Notes: a model not told the origin generated them from the sequence alone. A stretch of 64,000 nt of DNA from Calendula officinalis (GCA_963853835.1 OY970822.1:46774404-46838403), one strand, 5' to 3'. Numbered from the stretch's first letter, positions 25,830-37,709 are shown. Program-made: numbers and translations.

Positions 25830-26394
25830 TCACTTGCTTTTCATGACTTTACTAATGACTTCATCTAGTGGTGTGGTAGATACAACTTCCTGCAACAATC
25901 AATAAATAATTTTAATTTAATATCATTACGTATTCCGAGTCTAATAATATGAACAAAATCTAGATCATAATTGAACCCGCTCTTTTGATCAACACTAAAG
26001 AAAGGAAGATTAACATCCCCGATATGATTTAATAAAGCAGTTATTACAACAGTTGTCATAGCTGCGGATGACCTTAAGTCCAGTTTTTGCAACTTCAGGT
26101 ATGCAGTTTACTGCATTTGATTCTTCAAAATTGAAAATAACTGATGTAAATTGTGAAAGAGTAGCTAATGACAGCCTACGTGCTTCAATCTAGATTAATA
26201 CAATGTTCAGTTAATTTTTTAAGGTAAACTCTAAATTAGCAGTGAAGTCAAATATAAAAAATACATACCTAACATTTTTCATTGTTTGAAGTTTTCTCCA
26301 AACATCCAAACTTCGGGTATCATCTGGTGCTAAAAAGATTTCAAGCGCAGTATGTAAATCATCCAAACTTCGGGTATCATCCAAACTTTGTTTG
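25830..26394 (-). pseudogene. Possible three-exon gene remnant, minus strand, unknown protein
   Basis: Minus-strand exon-like blocks with splice signals. Block a (26394-26269) follows ATTGCTGCAG, encodes LDDTRSLDDLHTALEIFLAP and ends at a GTATGT donor. Block b (from 26189) follows TTAATCTAG and encodes IEARRLSLATLSQFTSVIFN. Block c (25889-25830) follows GATTGTTGCAG and encodes EVVSTTPLDEVISKVMKSK followed by TGA. The phase between a and b is not consistent with the best donor, and TRSL-type sequence is duplicated inside block a, so this may be a decayed gene. I do not recognise the protein. Confidence 0.3.
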
Positions 26395-26614
26395 CTGCAG
26401 CAATTTGCTCATTCTACAACACTTGTTGTGATGATGTTTCTGATGGGAAGAACCCTACTAATCAAGTTGGTGACTGTATTAGTAAGCTAATATGTTTTGA
26501 GCTTCTTATTTTAGTGATTTTAGTCTCAAGCTAACAAATTCTTGTTTGTTGGCATAAAATCAAACACATGGTGTGCATACATGGATCTGAAGAATATCCG
26601 GAGTACCCAAAATT

Positions 26615-27085
26615 ACATAGGGTATGTTTGGTTGGTTGGAATGGAATGATAAAGGAATGAAATGAAGTTGGTAATGGAATAAATATTATAATAGAATCAG
26701 CTATTATATTCATTTGTCATGTTTGGTTATTTCTAAATTTTCTGTATGAATGGAATTAAAAATAAAAGAATGGACAAAATTACCCTTTAATAAAAATCAA
26801 ATTTGTCTTTGAACTTTAATAACCGACTACCCATGATAATCGTGATTTCCAAGAAACCCTTGTCTATCTCACCTTCTTTATACTTTCAACTCCATTTTAT
26901 ACCAAAAAGTTCTCTGCAATCACCATTTGAACCACATTTTGAACAAAAACATTTACAAGAAAGCAAGTTGCCATTTTTTTTTATCTCAATATGGTAGTAG
27001 AGTATGTATTATTGATGGTTCATACAGATTATAGCATGTCATGCTATTTCCGATCACCAGAATTCCCCAAACAAACCAATACAAT
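26615..27085. mobile_element. Possible hAT-type MITE remnant
   Basis: The left side GGGTATGTTTGGTTGGTTGG and the right side CCCCAAACAAACC are reminiscent of hAT-family MITE termini in plants. The inverted match is poor and no 8-bp target duplication is visible. Confidence 0.3.
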
Positions 27086-27197
27086 TCTTGTTTAAGTCGT
27101 AAAAAATTTTTTTTATGAAATTAAATTTCATAAAATCTCCATTATATCGCAGCAAAAGAAAAAGTTTCTTCATAAAATAGAAGGCGTCAAGCAATGC

Positions 27198-27335
27198 TAA
27201 TGACAGCCCTTAGGGCTGTCATTAAGAAGGCAAAATACACAAAAGACACCCCCCTGAATTTTAGGAATATTACTTTTTTAATCAATATACAAGCTTTTTA
27301 TGCATGTTAGTGATAGCCCTAAGGGCTGTCATTAG
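27198..27335. repeat. Pair of AATGACAGCCCT hairpins
   Basis: 27198-27224 is a 13-bp perfect inverted repeat (TAATGACAGCCCT and complement) with a one-base loop. 27306-27335 is a near-identical palindrome with a mismatch. They are 80 bp apart. No CTRR end at Helitron spacing and no direct TIR partner was found. Confidence 0.5.
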
Positions 27336-27399
27336 CAAAACCCTAAAAATAATGAGGTGGTCGAATGAATGTAATAGCTCCCGTGATTTGAGGGTTGCT

Positions 27400-28016
<617 letters not shown>

Positions 28017-28076
28017 ATAATTTCCATGTGGTACTCTCTCTCTCTCTCTCTCACATACACACATACAAACACATAT

Positions 28077-28490
28077 GTGCTGTTTGTTTTTTTAGATCAA
28101 AAAGATCTGCTGTCTGCGGACCACATCTGTCAAGTGCTGCAGGTTCTGGGTGGACCAAAGCTCTGCAGTCTGCAAGAAAGTTGGTGTTTGTTTTTTAACA
28201 TCTGTAGACTTGCTTAAATAACTCAAAATTTAATATATCTTACGTCTAACAACATTAAAATAATCCATATAACAATATAGTATGTTGTTTGGAGGATATG
28301 TATTTTTTTAGGTTTGGAAGACCCAAGAAGCTAATGCTCAAAGCTTCTTGGAGAAGACCTTCTGCAGACATAAAAAGATCTGCGAGCTTCCAAAAAAAAC
28401 AAACATCTACGGGATGCTTTTTCTGCGCGTGGTCTGCGCCGCGAAGACAAAAGACCACAGGAAGACCTTTTGTCAGAAAACAAACAGCAC
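28077..28490. mobile_element. MITE with GTGCTGTTTGTTTT termini (hAT-like)
   Basis: Begins GTGCTGTTTGTTTTT and ends AAAACAAACAGCAC, a 14-bp inverted match. The interior is rich in AGATCTGC, GTCTGCGG and GACCACA words in both orientations. No coding capacity. A clean 8-bp target duplication is not visible, so the superfamily is a guess. Confidence 0.6.
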
Positions 28491-28711
28491 CATAGTGATT
28501 TCTTAAAGAAATCGATGCCTGAAGATGACAATAATGGCGTGAAGAAGACAATAATGACGTAAGAAATAGGAGTAGAAAATGTAGGTGGAGAGGGTGATAA
28601 GGGTATGGACCCTTGAAAAATGAAGGTGATAATGACGATAGGGTATGGACTGATGATGACGATAAGGGCAAGTAAAGAAAAAAAAAGCAGAGAACCCTAT
28701 TCATCACCTGT

Positions 28712-28894
28712 TCATCTACAGCATTTGCATAGATAATGTTGTGGAAAACGGATGTGGAAAAGTTTTAAAATTACCAAAAAAGATTGCACAAATTGTTCAT
28801 TCGGGTGTAGGCGGGACCCATGGGGATTTCGTTACAGTTGCATCCCGTGTCCTGATTTCAGAAAAGGAAGATGTAATATTTTGGCCTACTTACT
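28712..28894 (+). pseudogene. Possible exon remnant, unknown protein
   Basis: A stretch open in one plus frame encodes a protein-like segment containing VENGCGKVLKLPKKIAQIVH and GGTHGDFVTVASRVLISEKE, with a stop near 28900. It is more protein-like than the overlapping ORF at 28752. I cannot name the family, and no splice site is clear on the left. Confidence 0.25.
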
Positions 28895-29150
28895 TTTTAC
28901 ATTAAATTTTGTAGTATTCACATTGATGATTTTTGTCTAAATAAGAAATACGTGCTTGATAATAATTTCTCTTAACTTATTTATTATTTCAAGTGCAGCT
29001 GGAATCTTATATTGATTGTAGTTTCCTGAAGGTATGTCTGCTCTGTGTGTTTGATGTATTGAATTCGAATCCCCTATTAAAAATAATGAAGTGCAAAGTT
29101 TATCAATCATTTTTTTTCTTCATAATTTATGTTAGTTAGATAGATAAATG

Positions 29151-29470
29151 TTCAAGGAGATCCACAATTTTTATTAAGTTTTGAGGGATAAATCTCAGCT
29201 TTGGATCAAGCAACCCTCAAATCACCACCATCACCAACATCACATGTGATGATGTGATTCAACACATCAACACCACCACCATACCATGTGTATTAAATCA
29301 CATATGATTTGATGATTGTGGTAGTGGCTGGCGGTGGTGGCGGCGGCCGGCGGTGGTGGTTTTATATTGAATCACATCTGATTTAATAATGGTGGTGATT
29401 AAGAGATCTTTTGATCCAATTGGTAAGATTTGTCCCTTAAAACTTCATAAAATTCGATGACTTCCTTGAA
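29151..29470. mobile_element. 320-bp foldback MITE with about 58-bp inverted ends
   Basis: The left arm from TTCAAGGAGATCCAC through TTTGGATCAA pairs with the right arm (reverse complement TTCAAGGAAGTCATC through AATTGGATCAA), sharing AAGTTTTGAGGGA and GATAAATCT-type blocks. The interior has ATCACATGTGAT, AATCACATATGATT and a GGTGGTGGC triplet run. Long TIRs suggest a MULE-type MITE, but the target duplication is unclear. Confidence 0.6.
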
Positions 29471-32104
29471 TAAAAATCAACTTAAATATTGCAATTTTCT
29501 TAAGGCAGATGTATTAGACGTTTACGAATTAGCTTGAGAGAAACTTTTTGATAATCTATATCTTTTTTTTATATTTATCTTTACTATACAATGTAGTTAA
29601 GACTTTTTCAAATAAGCAATTTAATTTCCAGCACACCAACTTGCTATTTTTAGAAATTCTAATTCTACATTGTCAAAATTTGTAAAGATATGTGGGTTAT
29701 TTGGGACTTGATCACTAAACATTTTTAAAGAGAGACAAGAACACTAACTAGTTTGTATATATGATTATATTGATTTTAATATGCTATTACTTACTAAACA
29801 TTCATATTAATCGTTCATACTTAATTAATATCATAATAACACACTCTCTGCAGCAAGTTTCGGGTAATCATTTAGAACTATTTGTGTTAGGAAAAAACAT
29901 GTAAGCGATTATTTTTACTTACGTAGTTACCTGCCTTCGAGTTGTGGAGGCGCACTACTAGTTTGACTAATATATGAAAGGCGTTCACATTTGTATTAGT
30001 GACGAACACATGGTTGAAAATTTCGTACATCTACATTCCATCACTTTCCCCTAAAACTTAATGCAAAAGGAAGAGAACTGGTCTTGTACAAAACCATGTA
30101 TGCCCAATGCTGCTATAGATATTATGTAATTATATTTTGCCGACTAATAGGTTGGTGGTGATGACATTAGTGATGGCGCAGTTGGGGTCGCGAATGGTGG
30201 GTGGTGGTATAATAATGGTAATTTTACTTTTTAAAAGTTTAAAAAATTAGTAAAAATAATTAATTAGTTAATTAATAAATATATGGTCTAATAAGAGTTG
30301 GTTACGGTATCATGTTAATAACATTAAAGTTGCAAGTTCAAGTACTGTATAGTGTATATATATATTTTTTACAAACACAAACACATCCCAAAATAATAAA
30401 TATGTAAACTGAAAATCAAGTATCATTAACTTTGAAAGGTTGGAAATACATTATAGTAAAGATGAGAATAATTTGAATATATATTTGATGAATTGATGGT
30501 TATATACTTTAAAATTCTGGTCAACTTTAAGAATACGTAATCAATCAATTTTATACAATACACCAATGACCAAACTTAAGTCGATGTCATCCATTACTTA
30601 CTCTGCACGGTTGGCTAGATATATCTAAAAGTAAAAAGATAAAAATAAGAAAGAAACAAAGAACATGAAAACACCATCGCAATCCTCATAAATTTTTGAG
30701 TACTCACCGGATTACAAATGTCAAATATATACAAACGTTTGAATTATAATGAATGATTTCAAGGGACTTTATCTTTATAAGATAAAAATATATATGGGCG
30801 GATTAAACGTTCGAATTGATTATTTTGTAAAATTAAATTCAGTTTGTTTACTATTATCCATGTCGGATCTTTTTGTTTCAATATGTTTGATTATTGAATT
30901 TTGCTAATACGGGCTTTATTGGCATACAATAACGAACGTTTAATAAATTAAATACATGGGCATAAAAATAAATTTAAGATTCCTATAATGTGCACATATA
31001 ACACATATTAGAAAATCCCTATATTTAATTAAGAATGAAGACAAACCCATATGAAGTGGATAAAAACTTCGCTGATTCAATTCAGTTTTCGTATTTTTTG
31101 GAAGGTTCATGGGATTCAATCAAATCATTTCTCTTCCCCTCCAAAAATTATTGTTTGTAAAAAAAAATTCACACTTTAAAAAAAATATATTTATTACATT
31201 GTGCAATTAATAAAATTATTTCTCTATTACATAAATGTTTTATTTTTATTTTGTTGTTAAAATGGTCCCTGTGATTTTGTAGCATGCGAAATGACTACAA
31301 ATGCCCCCAACTAACGGAGTCAGTTTAACACCGTTAGGTGTGAGGGATAAAAAAAAATATCAAAAGTGCAAACCCGCTTTTACTTTTTGAATCATGATAA
31401 TCAAACATGAAATTCGGTCAAACCTCATCAAGGACCATTCAATTTACTCTAAATAATGCATACAACAAAAATTATAAAATCCAACTGGAAACATCAAAAC
31501 ATGTCCATCTACAACAAATCAAATTAATTTGATATCTATATAAATATGGATTATATAACCAAAATTTGATTAATAAAAGCTAGTAAATCTGAACTAAAAG
31601 CGTGACAAAGTTTCGAATTAAGGGATCATTATGAACTTTTAAAAAATTAAAGGACAAATTCAAAACTTAAACAAAATAAACGGATCATCCGTGTAATTTA
31701 CTCTAATGTATACGCAGCTCTAAGTGGCATAGTGATGACTCATGAGGATGTTATAAAGCTCAACAACTCCAAATAACTAATTAATGGCATACACAAGGTC
31801 AACGCCAGTCAAACATCAACCAATTATGTTAAACACACTAAACACTTCAATGCTTGCAGGGAAATGTAGTTGCTTTAAGTTAACCATAGTTAAGTTTAGG
31901 TAACTTAAGCTATTCTGTTACAACGGGTTAGTTAGTTGTTAGAGTTTGACTTTTCTCTATTTCGTGTATATAATCTCATTTGGTGAATGTAAGAGTTCAT
32001 AATCAATACAATGAATCTTATTCACCTCAACTTATCTCTCTTAATATTGTATTCACTTTGATCTTAGTAATTATACGGTATCTATCGATCTCTAGAGAAT
32101 AAAG
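29471..32104. other. AT-rich region upstream of the P450 gene
   Basis: No coding gene recognised. 31253-31700 looks like a dispersed repeat (ATGGTCCCTGTGATTTTG, CTAACGGAGTCAGTTTAAC, then AAGGACCATTCAATTTAC). The P450 promoter lies at the right end. Confidence 0.4.
31967..31973 (+). promoter_or_regulatory. Candidate TATA box of the P450 gene
   Basis: TATATAA lies 132 bp upstream of the ATG at 32105, with CTCATTTGGTGAATG downstream. The surrounding sequence (TTAGTTAGTTGTTAGAG, then CAATACAATGAATCTTATTC) resembles the 3' part of plant Copia LTRs, so the promoter may be LTR-derived. Confidence 0.4.
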
Positions 32105-32378
32105 ATGGAAACATTGGGTAAAGTGGGAATCGCCATTGTCGTAGCTGTGATATTGACTTGGGGATGGAAAGTACTAAATTGGGTATGGTTAAAGCCAAAG
32201 AAGCTAGAGAAGTGGCTGAGAGATGAAGGGTATAAAGGTAATTCGTACAAGCTTCTAATGGGTGACTTGAAAGAGCTTGCAACAATGGTTAAAGAAGCGA
32301 GATCAAAGCCTAGTCCAATCACCCATGATATCATTTCGTATGCTCGCCCCTTTGAACATCATATCATCACCAAATAAG
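32105..32378 (+). CDS. CYP72A: P450 exon 1 (membrane anchor)
   Basis: Starts METLGKVGIAIVVAVILTWG, a signal anchor, then the KVLNWVWLKPKKLEKWLR hinge typical of CYP72A. Ends AAATAAG|GTAC; the TAA is in frame. The next codon is split after its first base (phase 1). Confidence 0.85.
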
Positions 32379-32693
32379 GTACTTCATTTAATGTCTTTTA
32401 TTTTCTCTATATTTTAATTTCATTTAATTTGAACAAACCATGTTCAGTTGCATGTTTATATGAATCGATTCGAATATAATTATCCAAATAGTAAATTAAA
32501 GCTAATCGTCACCCACTGTCACGGTTTTAAAAGCCGCTCCATGGTGGCATCAAGGCGTGAGACACGATGCACATGTCACGAAACAGATTATGTTGGTTGT
32601 ACCATGTTGTAAGATTAGGCACACTTTATAACGAATTTTTTGTTGCTGGCTATAAAATTTTTATTGTTCTGGCAAAAATAATACTAACATATA

Positions 32694-32966
32694 CTTCCTC
32701 CGATTGAATATAAGTGCTACACTTGTACTTTCACGCTTTTTGATGCAAAATATTGTAATAAAGATTATGATAGATTAAAGGGGATAATTAGTGAGGAAGG
32801 GTCCCACAATATGGTTGTGAATGACAAATTAATGATGTTTAATAAAGTTAAGTAAGGATAAAATGGTAATTTTATATACAAAAAATTACCAGATAAGGAA
32901 AGTGTAGCACTTATTTTGAATCACTCATATTAGGAAAGTGTAGCACTTATTTTGAATTGGAGGAAG
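32694..32966. mobile_element. Stowaway-like MITE 1 (P450 intron 1)
   Basis: Termini CTTCCTCCGATTGAATATAA and its near-complement, flanked by TA on both sides (32692-32693, 32967-32968). The 3' arm is duplicated internally: GTGTAGCACTTATTTTGAAT occurs twice, 40 bp apart. Confidence 0.8.
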
Positions 32967-33103
32967 TATATTACTATAAATTTAGAAGTAATACTTTTTT
33001 CTAAAATAAAATTTTGATAGGGTTGGCACTAGTGAAGAATAAAGAGGGAGAGATAGAGATAGAGAGTGAGAGTGAGTGTGTGGCGCTTAGAGAGAGGGTA
33101 TAA

Positions 33104-35198
33104 GACCGGTGCCAATGGTCCGCCGGTTTGGCACCGCCGGTGTTCCGTCGGTACCGGCGCCGTTGCCACGGGCCGCCGGTTGGTCCGCCGGTTTGGCTGC
33201 AGCCGGTTTCGAGACGGGAGAAGAGACGGAGGGAGGAGCGTGCATGTGGGGCCCTTGGTACCCGGTAGCCAATAAAAAAAAACTTTTTTTTTAAACGGTA
33301 ATAATTCAAAATAAATGGTAATAAATACAAAAAAACGGTAATAAATCCAAAAATATTCAAAAAAATTCTAAAAAATGCAAAAAAAATTTCCCCTCATTTA
33401 CATCTATAAATGCCCACTCATTTCTTCTATTTTTTACACCACATTCACCTTCTTTATCTCTCAAAAAAATCATACTTCCTCCCAAACTTTAAAAAATGTC
33501 CAAAAGACGTCAATCATCGGTATCCAACGACATGTGGGAGCTATTTAATTCAACACCGATTGACGCCCCACCCTCACCGGCCGGTTCTTCGTCGGGTCAA
33601 ACAAGCAACCCGACACCATCGCTTGGTTTTGGGGCTTACTCTCAACCACCACCAAACTACCAATACCAACAACCACCACCAAACTTTCAATACCAACAAC
33701 CACCACCCAACTTCCATTACTCTCAACCACCAAACTTTCAATACCAACAACCACCACCAAACTTTCAATACCAACAACCACCACCCAACTTCCAATTCCA
33801 ATAACCTCCTCCAAACACACCTCCCTTTTCACAAAAATTTTCAATCACAACCACCATCTGAAAATGTGGGGGACACCCAATAAGAACCGACACCCACAAG
33901 TAAAGGGAAACAAAAAAGGAAGGAAAAAGGGAAAAAAAAGCGGCGCCAAAAAGGGCACAAACAAAGTGGTCAACCCATGACACGGTGGTTTTAGCCCAAC
34001 GTTGGATTCATAACTCTGAAGATGGTGTTAAGGGGAATAGCGAAAAACATATCGTCCATTGGGGTCAAATTCTCGCAGACTTCAACTCGGTTGCTTCTGT
34101 GAAGCGTAACATGAACCAACTAACGGGCAAATGGTCCAAAATAGCGCATGACGTGAAAGCGTTCAGTGCTATATACAATTCTTTAAACGACATGCGTGGA
34201 AGCGGTACGCGAGACAAGGACGTTCTAAGAGCTTCTCGTCAACAATTCCATGAAAATGTTGGCCGTAATTTTATATACGAGGAGTGTTAGGAAGTGGTAA
34301 AAGATTACCCAAAGTTCTATATTTCTCAAGGCGTCATGGATACCGAGCCGATAAGCCTCGATGAAGACACCGAACCGGTTAGCATGGATACAAGGACGAC
34401 GGCACCGGTTAACATGCATGCGTTGTTCCAAGATGACCCGTTGAGGCGCCCCCCGGCCGCAGTGTTAGTAAGAAAAGTCAAAAAACTTCGTCTTCGTCCG
34501 ATGCCGCAACTTCTGCAAGGTCCATTAAGTTGGACAATTTGGACGTGGTTAGGCAAACCTCCCATAAGCAATCTAACGCTATCGCTAAGGTTGCAAAAAT
34601 GGCTACGCAAAAATTAATTTTGAAAACTTGGAAATTCCTAGCCACAAAAGTACCGAACGACCTTAGCGAAAGTCGTAAGCAAATGCTTGAAGAAGCTCAA
34701 GAATCAATTGCAAGTAAATTTCATAAGGATTTGGCGATTTTTAACAAGGATGACGAGGAGGGTGACGGTGAGGGTTCGGGAGCACAAGGACCGGTTGGCG
34801 AAGACGAAGACGAAGACGAAGACGACAATGAATCTCTTGACTAATATTTTTTTAAAAAAAAAATTAATGTCTTTTTTTTAATTAATGTGTTTTTTTTTAG
34901 TGATGTCTTTTTTTTTAATTAATGTCTTTTTTTAATTAATATCTTTTTTTAATTAATGTCTTTTTTTATGTAATGTTTTTTTTAATTAATGAAATTTATT
35001 TTTATTAGTTATATGTTTTAATTAGTTGTATATTTTTATTAGAAAAAGAAAAGTGAATGGTGGGGCCCAAATTTGGTGAAGTGACGGAGTGCTGTTGACT
35101 TGACTACGTTAGTTTAGTGTTAGTTAGTTTGTCTGCTGACGTGGCGCTGAGTTAACAGCAACTAACGGCGTCAGTTGCTGCCACCATTAGCACCGGTC
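33104..35198 (+). mobile_element. PIF/Harbinger element with ORF1 only (P450 intron 1)
   Basis: Terminal inverted repeats GACCGGTGCCAATGG (33104) and, reverse-complemented, GACCGGTGCTAATGG (35198), flanked by the 3-bp duplication TAA (33101-33103 and 35199-35201). A 3-bp TWA duplication is the hallmark of PIF/Harbinger. It carries a broken Myb-like ORF1 but no DDE transposase, so it is non-autonomous. Confidence 0.85.
33496..34844 (+). pseudogene. Harbinger ORF1-like Myb/NAM-associated protein, broken
   Basis: The N-terminus (33496-33804) has Gln-Pro-Pro-Pro-Asn-Phe-Gln-Tyr repeats and ends in TAA that probably was CAA. A Myb/SANT-like part (about 33985-34290) contains AQRWIHNSEDGVKGN, FNSVASVKRNMNQLTGKWSK and FSAIYNSL, then TAG at 34288-34290 where the family has Trp. 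A frameshift near 34450 leads into the C-terminal coiled region (34530-34844) with KSNAIAKVAKM-type and QMLEEAQESIASKF sequence and an acidic tail. In PIF/Harbinger elements ORF1 is the partner protein that helps the transposase bind DNA and enter the nucleus. Similar plant proteins are often mislabelled as NAM-associated or glutathione transferase. The direction matches the host gene. Confidence 0.75.
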
Positions 35199-35454
35199 TA
35201 ATTTTTACGGAAAGAAGTTGTATGTTTCTAGGATGACGAAGAAGGTTGGGGTCAAAATCCCCTCACGTGCTTGCCACATACAATTTGGAAATATACAATT
35301 TTTGTAATTCTCTCTTATCTAAATCAGGAACTTACAATAATAAGAATATCAGAATTTAATGATAAACACAAAAGTGTGTCACAAGTAAATTGAGCTTTTA
35401 TGAATGTGCCCAGCCAAAAATACTGAATCGTTTGAATGTAACCATGTTTGATAG

Positions 35455-35672
35455 GTGAAAAATCGTTCATATGGATGGGGCCAAACCCAAGGATGTTTAT
35501 CATGGATCCGGAGTTAATAAAAGAGATTTTATTAAGACCCGGCGATTTTCAAAAGCCGCATCCTGAGCCTGTTCGAGATAGTATCATCGGTGGACTTCTT
35601 ATCACCGAGGGTCGCAAATGGGCCAAACATCGGAAAATAATCAATCCAGCTTTTAATCTTCAAAATCTCAAG
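35455..35672 (+). CDS. CYP72A: P450 exon 2
   Basis: Acceptor TTTGATAG ends at 35454. Encodes GEKSFIWMGPNPRMFIMDPE through GRKWAKHRKIINPAFNLQNL, ending CTCAAG|GTTAAT (phase 0). The WxxHR of the C helix (haem propionate contact) is present. Confidence 0.85.
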
Positions 35673-36402
35673 GTTAATTACCGTCTTTTGAACCCCGTTA
35701 TACTTATTAGAGATAGCAAAATGATCAATCCAGTTGGATAAACACACTTTACTTCTTAGTTCGATAACCTACAAGCATTGGCGAATCCGAGACCAAAATA
35801 AATAAAGGTTTTCATACAAGTTTAAGTGGAGATAATATAAATATTTCCACTTAATTTTTTTTACCAGTTTTTTTCGATATAGGTGGCTTATGTAGGAGCT
35901 AATACAAATTTTCATTAAATAAAATACAATACAATAAGGGAAATTGACGAATACGTTTACAAAAGATTGAAACAAACTAAATACAACAAACAAGTACAAG
36001 GTTTTGGTTGAGTCTCGTGAAATTCACGATCCCCTTAAAATAGATTTGTTGTCTATTTCACAGGGTAAAACAACCGAGTAGTTTTACACTATCGAATATA
36101 ATCCAAGCCAGAACAAGTACCAAGATTGAGAGAGTTTTCTAGAGAGAAAGTTTGTGATCTTGTAAGTAGGTGAGTGGAGGTGTGTCTACAAATGAGACCC
36201 AATGTCTCTATTTATAGTGTAGAATGCCTAGTGATGTTTAACAAAAACATTAAATGCATTCAGTTCTATTAAACAAGAAATCAAAACAGCAAACTGCATT
36301 TAGTGCTGTTTTTCCGAAACTGCCTGCTCAGTCCTGGAGGTCAGTCCGAGAGGTCAGTATGAGAGGTCAGTATTGGAAGTCTGATGCGCAGGTCAGGATC
36401 AG

Positions 36403-36558
36403 ACTGCAGCTGCGCATGTCAGTATCAGACTGCAGCTGCGCAGGTCAGTATCAGACTGCAGCTGCGCAGGTCAGTATCAGACTGCAGCTGCGCAGGTCTG
36501 TATCAGACTGCAGCTGCGCAGGTCAGTATCAGACTGCAGCTCAGTGCAGGTCAGTACT
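36403..36558. repeat. 26-bp tandem repeats with CTGCAGCTGCGCAG core
   Basis: The word ACTGCAGCTG starts at 36403, 36429, 36455, 36481, 36507 and 36533, exactly 26 bp apart, linked by CGCAGGTCAGTATCAG. A second cluster is at 36723-36810. Long ORFs through it are repeat artefacts. Confidence 0.95.
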
Positions 36559-36990
36559 GCAGCACAATACATGTCGAACACTCAGTGCGAGGAGGTCGGT
36601 ATTGATCGGTTCAGTACTGAGGTGGTCAGTATGAAAAAATCAGTACTGAGGAGGTCAGTACGAGACAACTGCAGTGTCGATGAGGTGCAAAAATTGACCC
36701 GCACGAGCCCAGAATTTAGTTCAGACTGCAGCTGCGCAGGTCAGTATCAGACTGCAGCTGCGTGGGTCAGTATCAGACTGCAGCTGCGCAAGTCTATATC
36801 AGACTGCAGCTCAGTGCAGGTCAATATTGCAGCACAGTACACGTCGAAAACTCAGTGCGAGGAGGTCGGTATTGATTGGTTCAGTACTGAGGTGGTTAGT
36901 ATGAAAAAATCAGTACTGAGGAGGTCAGTACGAGACAACTGTAGTGTCGATGAGGTGCAAAAATTGACCCGCACGAGCCCGGAATTTAGT
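36541..36990. repeat. 270-bp tandem duplication within the solo LTR
   Basis: 36541-36720 and 36811-36990 are near-identical (TCAGTGCAGGTCA through GCACGAGCCC and GAATTTAGTTCA), with part of the 26-bp array between them, giving a period of about 270 bp. Confidence 0.85.
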
Positions 36991-37023
36991 TCAACCCCCC
37001 TCCCCCCGGGTAAAACCCATGTA

Positions 37024-37336
37024 CTTCCTCCGATTCAAAATAAGTGATACACTTGTGGTTTCACGGTTTTTGAGGCAAAAGATTATAATGATGGTTAAAT
37101 TATATTAATTTGATGGTTAGTGGGGAATGGGTCCCACACTTTTTGAATAAAGTAAGGTTAATGATGTTTAAAAGTAAAAAGTAAGGGTAAATGGGTCATT
37201 TCACTTTGTTAAAGTAGATAGTTAGTGGGTGTGAGTCCTATTTTTTTTGCCAAATAAGAAAACTTTTCAAAGTGTATCACTTATTTTGAATCACCCCAAA
37301 AAGGAAAGTGTATCACTTATTTTGAATCGGAGAAAG
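37024..37336. mobile_element. Stowaway-like MITE 2, inserted in the solo LTR
   Basis: Termini CTTCCTCCGATTCAAAATAA and complement, TA on both sides. The related LTR fragment at 27621-27630 shows the empty site ATGTATAAGG, which confirms both ends and the TA duplication. The inner duplicated 3' arm (GTGTATCACTTATTTTGAAT twice) is present. Confidence 0.9.
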
Positions 37337-37558
37337 TATAAAGATTTAATCTTCCATACTACTTCCAACCTTATAAACCAACAAATGGTTTGTCATTTTT
37401 TCAATGTGGGATACTTTCCCAATTCCCCCACTTCCAAGATTTCTTGTATCAAACACCCTACTTTGAGAGTCGATATCTCATTCACCACAACTCGACTTTG
37501 GACACGCTATATACCGTTGCATAGCCCTCACAAAGGAGAACACAAAGCTACCAACCAA

Positions 37559-37680
<122 letters not shown>

Positions 37681-37709
37681 TCCAAAGTTGGTGAAAAATC
37701 ATTTTATTA

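Noticed and set aside
28255..28707. 150-codon minus-strand ORF
   Set aside because: Covers a MITE end and purine-rich DNA. Low-complexity Ser/Leu/Pro translation with no domain.
33573..33844. Minus-strand ORFs of Val/Trp-rich repeats
   Set aside because: Antisense of the QPPPNFQY repeats of Harbinger ORF1.
36254..37047. ORFs of 126 and 167 codons with Ser-Asp-Cys-Ser-Cys repeats
   Set aside because: Produced by the 26-bp tandem array, whose repeats keep several frames open. Antisense to the LTR and interrupted by repeat changes.
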